Part shown: positions 53,956 through 62,357 of the stretch, one piece after another | How positions within the stretch are numbered: the stretch's first letter is position 1 | How the letters are laid out: each line of letters opens with the position of its first letter | Assembly (NCBI RefSeq): GCF_020166105.1 | Contig: NZ_JAIUJY010000004.1 | Location: forward strand, 124,001-188,000 | Source: Blastococcus sp. LR1 | Lineage (GTDB): Bacteria > Actinomycetota > Actinomycetes > Mycobacteriales > Geodermatophilaceae | Length of the DNA stretch: 64,000 bases | Direction of reading: 5' to 3' | Notes under the pieces: model-generated | Databases searched by the model: none | Seen by the model: the letters and a program-made list of their open reading frames with translations, nothing else | What the model was told of the DNA's origin: nothing | Translations under genes and position numbers: made by a program

Positions 53956-53970
53956 CTACTCGCGGGTAAC
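53956..53970. promoter_or_regulatory. operator-like box upstream of the etfD-like gene
   Basis: CTACTCGCGGGTAAC, 14 of 15 bases identical with the box at 34575 and 12 of 15 with that at 34598. It is 168 bases before the etfD start. Confidence 0.6.
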
Positions 53971-54077
53971 CGCACGGGGGGTCACGATCCGGCCACCGAC
54001 GCCCGCGCCGCCTCCGCGTTCCGCCGCCTCCGCCGCCGCGTGTCGCCCCCTCCGCCGGGTGCCGGGGTGTGGTCGCC

Positions 54078-54121
54078 GGTGCCGCGTCGCAGCCCGGCCT
54101 CCGCCCCCGCACCGCGGCACC
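54078..54121. repeat. GGTGCCGCG inverted repeat, copy A
   Basis: GGTGCCGCG (54078-54086) and CGCGGCACC (54113-54121), 26 bases apart, each followed by or ending in CGACG-like sequence. Related hairpins at 55649 and 56787. Confidence 0.6.
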
Positions 54122-54244
54122 GACGTGGTCGGACGTCGGGGTTCCGCAACACGCCGGTGCACGTGCAAGCGGACTACTGCGCTTCGTGCACTACCGTCCT
54201 CTCCACCACAGCGACAGCGCGGTGGATCCACACGGAGGTGGGCG

Positions 54245-54577
54245 TTGGACGCAAGTCAGCTGCTCAAGGGGGTGCTCGACGTCGCGGTGCTCGCCGTGGT
54301 CCGCGACGCCGACGGCTACGGCTACGACGTGGTGCGCCGGCTGCGCACCGCCGGGCTCGAGGAGGTGGGCGACGCATCGGTGTACGGCACCCTGCGCCGC
54401 CTCTACCAGGCGGGGGCGCTGACGTCCTACGTCGTTCCCAGCGACGAGGGCCCGCATCGGAAGTACTACGCGATCAACGACAGGGGGCGTTCGGTGCTCG
54501 AGGACTCGACCAAGACGTGGAGGACGTTCGCCGACACCGTCGACGCCCTCCTGGACCGGACGGGGGCCGCGGCATGA
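54245..54577 (+). CDS. PadR-family transcriptional regulator
   Basis: 110 residues. Winged helix with LKGVLDVAVLAVVRD, the YGYDVVRRL segment, the recognition helix SVYGTLRRLYQAGAL and the wing HRKYYAINDRG, all of the PadR-s1 type (landmarks). TTG at 54245 is chosen because GGAGG lies six bases before it and the family begins here. Its stop overlaps the HAAS gene's ATG by four bases. PadR-HAAS pairs usually form an auto-regulated membrane stress circuit. Confidence 0.87.
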   Translation: MDASQLLKGVLDVAVLAVVRDADGYGYDVVRRLRTAGLEEVGDASVYGTLRRLYQAGALTSYVVPSDEGPHRKYYAINDRGRSVLEDSTKTWRTFADTVDALLDRTGAAA

Positions 54578-55638
54578 GCGCGCCGTCCCTCTCCCGCACG
54601 CGGCAGGCGCAGGACTACCTCGCCGCCGTGGAGCACGAGCTCGCCGACCTGCCGGCAGACGACCGCAGTGCGCTGCTCGAAGACCTGGCGATGCACCTGG
54701 ACGCGCTCGCCGGCGAGGAGGACGAGCGCGACATCGCCGTCCGCCTCGGGCCGCCGTCGTCCTACGCCGCGGAGCTGCGCACCGCCGCCGGGCTCCCCGC
54801 CCGCAGTTCGGGCGGAGCGGCGTCCGCGTCCGGTCTGCGCGAGCGGATCGACGGCCTGATCGCGTCGGCGTCCTTCCAGCGGGCGCTCCCCGCACTCCGG
54901 GAGATCGGCCGGCTGGTGGTCGAGCTGCGCCCCGCGTGGTGGGTGCTGCGCGGATACCTGCTCGTGCTCGTGCCGTGCCTGCTGGTGAACGACGGCGTCC
55001 GCGACGTCCCGGTCCCGGCACCGCTGGGCAGCGACGAGCTCGGGTTCGTGCTGGTGCTCGCGGCGGTCGCGGCGTCGGTGTTCCTCGGCCGGCGGAAGCT
55101 GCCGCGTCCGGTGGGCGTGCTCGTCGTCGTCCTCGGGGTGGTGCTGGTCGGCGTGTCCATCGGCGTCGCGCAGCGCGAGCTCGACCAGGCGACCTACGAC
55201 CACTTCGCGGCGTCCCAGCCGACGTCGGCCGCGGAGGTCCCGACGGAGCGGTACCCGCTGCTGTCCCGGTACGGGCCGGTGACCGACGTCCTCCCCTTCT
55301 CGGCCGACGGGACGCCGCTGCGGGACGTGCTCCTCTTCGACCAGGACGGCCGGCCGCTCAAGGTCGGGTTCCAGGAGTGGTGGGCGGACAACTGCGCCCG
55401 GGTGCTCGACCAGCCGGTCGCGGACGACGGGGTGGCGGTGCCGAACGCGTATCCGCAGAGCTACGTCCTGGATCCCGCGGGCGTCGACATCGGCCGCAGC
55501 AACCCGCGCCCGGCGGACTCGTGCGCGGCCGAGCTCCCGCGGCCGGGGGTTCCGCTGCCGACCTTCCCCGCCGACGAGGCCCCGGCCCCTGTGGCGGGGG
55601 AGCCCACCGAGCCGATCGCCCCTGCCCCCGGCGACTGA
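54574..55638 (+). CDS. HAAS-domain membrane protein
   Basis: 354 residues. The N-terminal HAAS domain (1-75) has AAVEHELADLPADDRSALLE and RLGPPSSYAAELRTAAG, then three membrane helices and an extracytoplasmic C-terminal domain ending in a Pro/Ala-rich tail. HAAS modules are signalling adaptors that pair with a PadR repressor, here coupled by an ATGA overlap. What it senses is unknown, but a Cys pair (DNCARVL, ADSCAAEL) in the outer domain could form a disulfide. Confidence 0.82.
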   Translation: MSAPSLSRTRQAQDYLAAVEHELADLPADDRSALLEDLAMHLDALAGEEDERDIAVRLGPPSSYAAELRTAAGLPARSSGGAASASGLRERIDGLIASASFQRALPALREIGRLVVELRPAWWVLRGYLLVLVPCLLVNDGVRDVPVPAPLGSDELGFVLVLAAVAASVFLGRRKLPRPVGVLVVVLGVVLVGVSIGVAQRELDQATYDHFAASQPTSAAEVPTERYPLLSRYGPVTDVLPFSADGTPLRDVLLFDQDGRPLKVGFQEWWADNCARVLDQPVADDGVAVPNAYPQSYVLDPAGVDIGRSNPRPADSCAAELPRPGVPLPTFPADEAPAPVAGEPTEPIAPAPGD

Positions 55639-55648
55639 CGGCGGGTCG

Positions 55649-55690
55649 GTGCCGCGGTGTGGGGCTGAGAGCCGCCCCGCACCGCGGCAC
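55649..55690. terminator. 17-bp hairpin between convergent genes (repeat copy B)
   Basis: Arms GTGCCGCGGTGTGGGGC/GCCCCGCACCGCGGCAC with one G-U-compatible mismatch and an 8-base loop. It ends the HAAS and the AbiEi-like genes and carries the GGTGCCGCG/CGCGGCAC ends of the repeat seen at 54078 and 56787. Confidence 0.75.
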
Positions 55691-55709
55691 TGGCGCCCAT
55701 ACCGCGGCC

Positions 55710-56696
55710 TCATCCGGCCCGGGCGACCCCTCGGGTCCGCGGCGTCGCGGTGAATCGCCGGCCCACCGGGGCGGGGCGCGCCAGGAGTCGGCGCAGCTGC
55801 TGCTCCGTCCGCGGCCACGAGGTGCCCAGATCCGCTTCGGCGATCCGCACGACCGCGATGTCGAGTGCGCGCAGTTCGTCCTCCCGCCGCTTCTCCTCCC
55901 ACAGCACGCGGCCGGGATCCCGCCACGGGTCGGTGTACTTCACGCGCCCGTCGAACTCGACCGCGACCGCCGGCCCCTCGAACCACGCGTCGACGACGCC
56001 GATCAGCCGTCCGCCGGTCCGGATCTCCACCTGCAGCTGCGGCGTCGGCAGCCCGGCGCCGATCATGCGGAGGCGTCCGCGGGTCTCCAGCGCCGATTCG
56101 GCGCGGCCGTCGGTCAGTGACAGGGCGCGAGCGGCCCGCGCGGCACCGGGCCAGCCGTGCGCCCGGGCGGTCGCGTCGCCGAGCTCGTCGAGGGTGAGCA
56201 GGTCGCCGAGCAGCGCGGCGTCCATGGCGACGACGGCGTCCGTCAGGGGCTCGCTCCGCGCGAGGTCGACCAGCGTCCGCGCCGGAGCGGTGAGGCGGAG
56301 CGACTCCTGGGTCCGGACGTCTCCAGGGTCCAGTGGACCGCGGGACACCCGGAACCCCGACCCCACGCGGCTGTGCGCGGGGTCGGTGAGGCGGATGACG
56401 TCGGGCGTCGGGGCGGGCAGCCCCCACAGGTGCGCGGCGGAGCGGTGGCTGACCGCGACGGTCGTGCTGTCCATGGCCAGGAGCACGGCGACGCACTCGA
56501 CGCGGAAGCGGTTCCCGGCGCGCTCGGCCGCCGCGAGCTCCGTCGCGGTGATGTAGACGCCTCGCCGGAGACGGTGCCACCGGCCGGACGCGCGCAGGTG
56601 CCGGACCTCGTCGTGCCGGTAGCCGGCTCGCCGGACATCGCCCGCGGTGAAGACGCCGAGCTGCCGCCCGGCTGCGGCCTCGAGGAGGGGGTGCAC
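55710..56696 (-). CDS. AbiEi-like N-terminal plus DUF559-type endonuclease domain protein
   Basis: About 328 residues. Residues 10-60 resemble the AbiEi antitoxin N-terminal winged helix ([33 protein letters not shown]). After a helical middle the C-terminal 100 residues have the PD-(D/E)XK-like pattern of DUF559: [14 protein letters not shown] with the acidic residues, then [17 protein letters not shown]. Such fusions occur in many actinobacteria, often without a partner toxin; none is adjacent here. GTG at 56696 gives the usual start. Role unknown; nuclease activity is an inference. Confidence 0.75.
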   Translation of the reverse strand: MHPLLEAAAGRQLGVFTAGDVRRAGYRHDEVRHLRASGRWHRLRRGVYITATELAAAERAGNRFRVECVAVLLAMDSTTVAVSHRSAAHLWGLPAPTPDVIRLTDPAHSRVGSGFRVSRGPLDPGDVRTQESLRLTAPARTLVDLARSEPLTDAVVAMDAALLGDLLTLDELGDATARAHGWPGAARAARALSLTDGRAESALETRGRLRMIGAGLPTPQLQVEIRTGGRLIGVVDAWFEGPAVAVEFDGRVKYTDPWRDPGRVLWEEKRREDELRALDIAVVRIAEADLGTSWPRTEQQLRRLLARPAPVGRRFTATPRTRGVARAG

Positions 56697-56786
56697 CCGC
56701 CAGAGTGTGGGCGACCGGCGCGGCGCGCGAGGTCGAGAGCGCCCGGCCTGTGGACGACGGTTCCCCGCGGCCGCGCTGCGGTTGCC

Positions 56787-56830
56787 GGTGCCGCGATGCA
56801 GCACGGCACCGGCATCCATGACGCGGCACC
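56787..56830. repeat. GGTGCCGCG inverted repeat, copy C
   Basis: GGTGCCGCG (56787-56795) and CGCGGCACC (56822-56830) with a 26-base middle in which CACGGCACC adds an inner arm. It lies between the AbiEi-like gene and the dnaK promoter. Confidence 0.6.
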
Positions 56831-56872
56831 GACGGCGGGAGACGGCGGAGTTGAGTCGACCACGCGCACCCC

Positions 56873-56899
56873 GGGAACACGGACGCTGCGCCTGCCGTT
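56873..56899 (+). promoter_or_regulatory. SigH/SigR-type promoter of the dnaK operon
   Basis: GGGAAC (56873-56878), an 18-base spacer and GTT (56897-56899), the consensus of actinobacterial thiol/heat-stress ECF sigma factors. A sigma-A-like TACGGT overlaps at 56899-56904. Confidence 0.65.
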
Positions 56900-56914
56900 A
56901 CGGTGGGCAGGAAA

Positions 56915-56935
56915 GTTGAGCGAGCCCCGCGCAAG
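56915..56935. promoter_or_regulatory. degenerate HAIR (HspR site) upstream of dnaK
   Basis: GTTGAGC-N7-GCGCAAG compares with the HAIR consensus CTTGAGT-N7-ACTCAAG, 10 of 14 bases. It follows the promoter and precedes dnaK, so HspR bound here would repress the operon. The match is weak. Confidence 0.45.
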
Positions 56936-57023
56936 GTGCACCAGCGAGGTGAACCGGCGCCGCGACTCCTCGGCTGACTCCGGACCAGTACCACCCCCAG
57001 CACACGGAAGAGAGGCCATCTCC

Positions 57024-58892
<1,869 letters not shown>

Positions 58893-58949
58893 CCAGTGGT
58901 GAGGTCCGTGGGGCCGCCCGGGGGCACCCCGCCCGGGCCCCGCCCCGGG

Positions 58950-58978
58950 CCCCCCCGCCCCCCCCCCCCCCCCCCCCC
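58950..58978. repeat. poly-C tract between dnaK and grpE
   Basis: Seven C, one G and then 21 consecutive C, with further G/C-only sequence upstream (58905-58950). It is in the 117-base gap and so outside both reading frames. This is an unusually long homopolymer for any bacterial genome. Confidence 0.85.
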
Positions 58979-59009
58979 ACGGCCCGGTCCCGACCTTCCA
59001 GGGGAGCAG

Positions 59010-59567
59010 ATGAGCGAGCACGAGACGCCGGTCGACGAGCAGCCGGCGCCGCAGGTGGACGCCGGTGACGGCGGCGACCTGACCCAGCAGCTGGCCGAGC
59101 GCACCGAGGACCTGCAGCGCGTCACGGCCGAGTACGCGAACTACCGGCGGCGCGTCGACCGCGACCGCACGCTGGTCGTCGACCAGGCGGCCGAGCGGTT
59201 CGCCGCCCAGCTGTTCCCGATCGTCGACGACATCCAGCGGGCCCGTGACCACGGCGACCTGACCGGTGCGTTCAAGGTCGTCGCCGACCGCGTCCTGGGG
59301 CTGCTCGACGGCCTCGGGGTGGAGGCCTTCGGCGTGGCGGGCGACGCGTTCGACCCGTCGCTGCACGAGGCGGTCATGCACGACACGTCCGCCGACGTCG
59401 ACGTCCCGACGGCCAGCACCGTCCTGCGGCAGGGTTTCCGTCGCGGCGACCGGGTGCTGCGGACGGCGATGGTCGCGGTGACCGAGCCGGAGAACCCGGC
59501 GCCCACCCAGGAGCCGGCCGCGGCGCAGCCGTCCGGCGACGAGGCCGGCGCTCCGGCGTCGGACTGA
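59010..59567 (+). CDS. grpE: nucleotide exchange factor GrpE
   Basis: 185 residues: an acidic N-terminus, a long helix LTQQLAERTEDLQRVTAEYANYRRR, and the beta domain with FDPSLHEAVMHDTS and VLRQGFRRGDRVLRTAMVAV, the GrpE signature (landmarks). It releases ADP from DnaK. The N-terminal extension and Pro/Ala-rich C-terminal tail are actinobacterial. GGGGAGC ribosome site after the poly-C tract. Its position dnaK-grpE-dnaJ-hspR is standard. Confidence 0.95.
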   Translation: MSEHETPVDEQPAPQVDAGDGGDLTQQLAERTEDLQRVTAEYANYRRRVDRDRTLVVDQAAERFAAQLFPIVDDIQRARDHGDLTGAFKVVADRVLGLLDGLGVEAFGVAGDAFDPSLHEAVMHDTSADVDVPTASTVLRQGFRRGDRVLRTAMVAVTEPENPAPTQEPAAAQPSGDEAGAPASD

Positions 59568-59585
59568 TCCGGAGAGGGGGCGTCG

Positions 59586-60800
59586 ATGAGCACCCGTGAC
59601 TTCATCGAGAAGGACTACTACGGCGCGCTCGGCGTCCCCCAGAACGCCGACGCCGCCGCCATCAAGAAGGCCTACCGGAAGCTGGCCCAGGAGCTGCACC
59701 CGGACAAGAACCCGGGCAACGCCGAGGCCGAGGCGCGCTTCAAGGAGGTCTCCGAGGCCTACGACGTGCTCTCCGACCCGAAGCGGCGCGGGGAGTACGA
59801 CGACGCCCGGCGGCTGTTCGGCGCCGGGGGAGCCGGGGCGCGGGCCGGGTTCCCGGGGGGCTTCCCCGGCGCCGGGCCCGGCGGTCAGCCCTTCGACCTC
59901 GGTGACCTCTTCGGGGCCGCCGGTGGTGGGAGCCGCAACGCCGGCGGGCTCGGGGACATCCTCGGCGGCCTGTTCGGCGGTGCCGCCGGCGGCGCCCCGG
60001 GGAGCTCGCGGGCGCGCAGCCAGGCGGCGTCCGGCCCCGCGCGCGGTCAGGACGTCGAAACCGAGGCGACGCTCTCCTTCGAGGAGGCTGTCCTCGGCGT
60101 GACGGTGCCGCTGCGCATGCAGAGCCCGGGCACCTGCACGACGTGTGCCGGGAGCGGAGCGAAGCCGGGCACCAGCCCGCACACCTGCTCGGTCTGCCAG
60201 GGTGCCGGCGTCACCAGCCGCAGCCAGGGCGCGTTCGCGTTCTCCGAGCCCTGCCGCGCATGCCGCGGCAGCGGTCAGGTGATCGACGACCCGTGCCCCA
60301 CCTGCTCCGGCAGCGGCATCACCACCCAGACCCGCACGATCACCGTCCGCATCCCGGCCGGCGTCAAGGACGGCCAGCGCATCCGGCTGGCCGGCAAGGG
60401 TGCGCCGGGGCGGCGGGGCGGACCGGCGGGGGACCTCTTCGTCGTCGTCCACGTCGCCGAGCACCCGCTGTTCGGGCGCAAGGGCGAGGACCTGACGCTG
60501 ACCGTGCCGATCACCTTCGCCGAGGCGGCGCTCGGAGCGACCGTCACCGTGCCGACGCTGGACGGGTCCGTCTCGCTGAAGGTGCCCGCGGGTACGGCGA
60601 GCGGCCGCACGCTCCGGGTCCGCGGTCGCGGCGTGCCGGGCAAGCTCCGCTCCGGCGACCTGCTGGTCACAGTGGAGATCGCGGTGCCGGTCCGGCTCAC
60701 GCCCGGCCAGCGCAAGGTCATCGAGTCGCTGGCCGAGGAGATGGACGAGGACCCGCGCCCGCAGATCACCGCGGCGGTGACGAACGGCGGCGAGAAGTGA
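59586..60800 (+). CDS. dnaJ: co-chaperone DnaJ
   Basis: 404 residues. J-domain at 1-75 with HPD38-40 in LHPDKNPG, a Gly/Phe-rich region to 145, the four CxxCxGxG zinc repeats between about 180 and 245 ([32 protein letters not shown]), and the two C-terminal peptide-binding barrels. It delivers clients to DnaK and stimulates its ATPase. Its stop overlaps the GTG of hspR (GTGA), giving coupled translation. Confidence 0.96.
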   Translation: MSTRDFIEKDYYGALGVPQNADAAAIKKAYRKLAQELHPDKNPGNAEAEARFKEVSEAYDVLSDPKRRGEYDDARRLFGAGGAGARAGFPGGFPGAGPGGQPFDLGDLFGAAGGGSRNAGGLGDILGGLFGGAAGGAPGSSRARSQAASGPARGQDVETEATLSFEEAVLGVTVPLRMQSPGTCTTCAGSGAKPGTSPHTCSVCQGAGVTSRSQGAFAFSEPCRACRGSGQVIDDPCPTCSGSGITTQTRTITVRIPAGVKDGQRIRLAGKGAPGRRGGPAGDLFVVVHVAEHPLFGRKGEDLTLTVPITFAEAALGATVTVPTLDGSVSLKVPAGTASGRTLRVRGRGVPGKLRSGDLLVTVEIAVPVRLTPGQRKVIESLAEEMDEDPRPQITAAVTNGGEK

Positions 60801-61246
60801 CCAGGCCGATGGACCCCGCTCAGGGTGCCGGCCGCGCCGTCGCGGAGGACGCACCGGTGTTCGTGATCTCCGTGGCCGCGGAACTGGCCGGGATGCACGC
60901 ACAGACGCTGCGGCAGTACGACCGGCTCGGGCTGGTCAGCCCGGGCCGGACCGCCGGGGGCGGCCGTCGGTACAGCCCGCGGGACGTCGCGCTGCTGCGC
61001 GAGGTCCAGCGTCTCTCGCAGGAGGACGGCGTCAACCTCGCGGGGATCAAGCGGATCATCGAGTTGGAGTCGCAGGTCGAGGCGCTGCAGTCCCGGGTGC
61101 GCGAGCTGCTCGAGGAGCTGCAGCACGCGGAGAACCGCCTTCTGGCCGCGGAGGCGGCGGTTCCGGCGGCCTACCGGGCCGACCTCGTCCCGCTGCGCCG
61201 GCCCAGCTCCGCCCTCGTGGTCTGGCGGCCGAGGCCCGGACGGTGA
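60797..61246 (+). CDS. hspR: heat-shock repressor HspR (MerR family)
   Basis: 149 residues. MerR-type winged helix ([32 protein letters not shown]) followed by a [13 protein letters not shown] wing and a helix-rich oligomerisation part with a coiled coil ending at residue 110 (landmarks). HspR represses the dnaK operon through HAIR sites with DnaK as corepressor. The GTG overlaps the dnaJ stop; ATG 60809 is an alternative start. Its TGA overlaps the next gene's GTG by four bases. Confidence 0.93.
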   Translation: MTRPMDPAQGAGRAVAEDAPVFVISVAAELAGMHAQTLRQYDRLGLVSPGRTAGGGRRYSPRDVALLREVQRLSQEDGVNLAGIKRIIELESQVEALQSRVRELLEELQHAENRLLAAEAAVPAAYRADLVPLRRPSSALVVWRPRPGR

Positions 61247-61731
61247 ATGCTCCCCCGGTGGACGCGCACGAAGCATTCGTGGCCCTGGAGCGGGAGATCG
61301 GGCTGCTGCTGCGCCGGTCCCGGGCCATCTCGACCCGGCTGGCACGAGAGCTGCACCCCGATCTCGACGGCGCCGCCTACGGGCTGCTGGCATTGCTCCA
61401 GGACGCCGGCCCGCTGCGGGCCAGCGACCTGGTCGCCCGCCTGGGCCTGGACAAGAGCACCGTCAGCCGCCAGGTGTCCAGCCTCGTCGAGCTCGGGCTG
61501 GTGGACCGGGCCGCGGACCCCGACGACGGCCGCGCGCAGGTCCTGACCCCCTCGCGCGAGGGCGCGTCCCGGCTGAGCCGGATCCGCGACGCGCGGCGGG
61601 CCCGGTGGCAGGACGACCTCGCGGGCTGGGGCACCGACGACGTCGCCACGCTCGCGGGGCTGCTGGAGCGGCTGAACCGGCTCAGCGAGGCGCGCGACAC
61701 CGACGTCCCGGTGGAGCCTGTCGACCGCTGA
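61243..61731 (+). CDS. MarR-family regulator, last gene of the dnaK operon
   Basis: 162 residues. Winged helix with LLALLQDAGPLRASDLVARL, the recognition helix LDKSTVSRQVSSLVELGLV and the wing DPDDGRAQVLT (landmarks). Its GTG overlaps the hspR stop, so it is co-transcribed with the heat-shock genes. It has no exporter of its own but resembles the next MarR gene, with which it may compete for the 61761 operator. Confidence 0.87.
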   Translation: MNAPPVDAHEAFVALEREIGLLLRRSRAISTRLARELHPDLDGAAYGLLALLQDAGPLRASDLVARLGLDKSTVSRQVSSLVELGLVDRAADPDDGRAQVLTPSREGASRLSRIRDARRARWQDDLAGWGTDDVATLAGLLERLNRLSEARDTDVPVEPVDR

Positions 61732-61760
61732 GGGTGTGACGGGCCACACGATGGTCGTCG

Positions 61761-61802
61761 TTGCAGACTGCAACCATCTAAGAGTATGGTTGCGGTCTGC
61801 AA
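61761..61802. promoter_or_regulatory. MarR operator with nested palindromes
   Basis: TTGCAGACTGCAACCAT (61761-61777) and, after the 8-base spacer CTAAGAGT, a complement matching 16 of 17 bases (61786-61802). Each arm itself holds a 13-bp palindrome of the form TTGCAG-N-CTGCAA, so two dimers can bind. The spacer and flank contain GAGTAT, a possible -10. Confidence 0.8.
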
Positions 61803-61827
61803 GCATTGATCATCAGCTAGGACTCTC

Positions 61828-62310
61828 ATGCCTCTCAGCCCGGAGACCCGGGAACGCCTCACCCTGAGCATCGCCCAGCTCGTTCGCACCGGGCGGCAGA
61901 TCAGCTCACGGGCGGCGACCCAGATGCACGACGACCTGCCGTCCTTCGGCTGGCCGCTGCTGCTGCCGCTCGAGCGCGACGGCGACCTGCGGTGCAGCGC
62001 CCTCGCGCTCCGCGCAGGCGTCGACGCCTCCGTCGCCAGCCGGCAGGTGGCGACGCTGGAGCGCGCCGGCTACCTGCAGCGCCGCCCCGACCCGCTCGAC
62101 GGGCGCGCCAGCCTGCTCCACATCACGCCGCGCGGCCTCGAGGCGCTGACCGCCTCCCGTGCGCTCCGGTCGGAGTGGACCGGCACCGCGCTCGCCGGCT
62201 GGGACGACGACGACGCGGTCCGCCTGGCCGACCTGGTCGACCGGCTGCTCGCCGACGTCGAGGCCGCCGCGCAGACCGCGGAACCCACCCGCCAGGGCGT
62301 CGCCGGATGA
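61828..62310 (+). CDS. MarR-family regulator of the adjacent exporter
   Basis: 160 residues, paralogous to the gene at 61243. Winged helix with LRAGVDASVASRQVATLERA and the wing DPLDGRASLLHIT. Starts at ATG 61828, 25 bases after the strong operator at 61761, which it presumably occupies. It is followed by the DHA2 exporter gene within 50 bases, the classic repressor-plus-pump layout. Confidence 0.9.
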   Translation: MPLSPETRERLTLSIAQLVRTGRQISSRAATQMHDDLPSFGWPLLLPLERDGDLRCSALALRAGVDASVASRQVATLERAGYLQRRPDPLDGRASLLHITPRGLEALTASRALRSEWTGTALAGWDDDDAVRLADLVDRLLADVEAAAQTAEPTRQGVAG

Positions 62311-62357
62311 CCGCCCACTCTTCAGCCCCCTCCGCCGCACCATCCGTCAGGAGTTCC

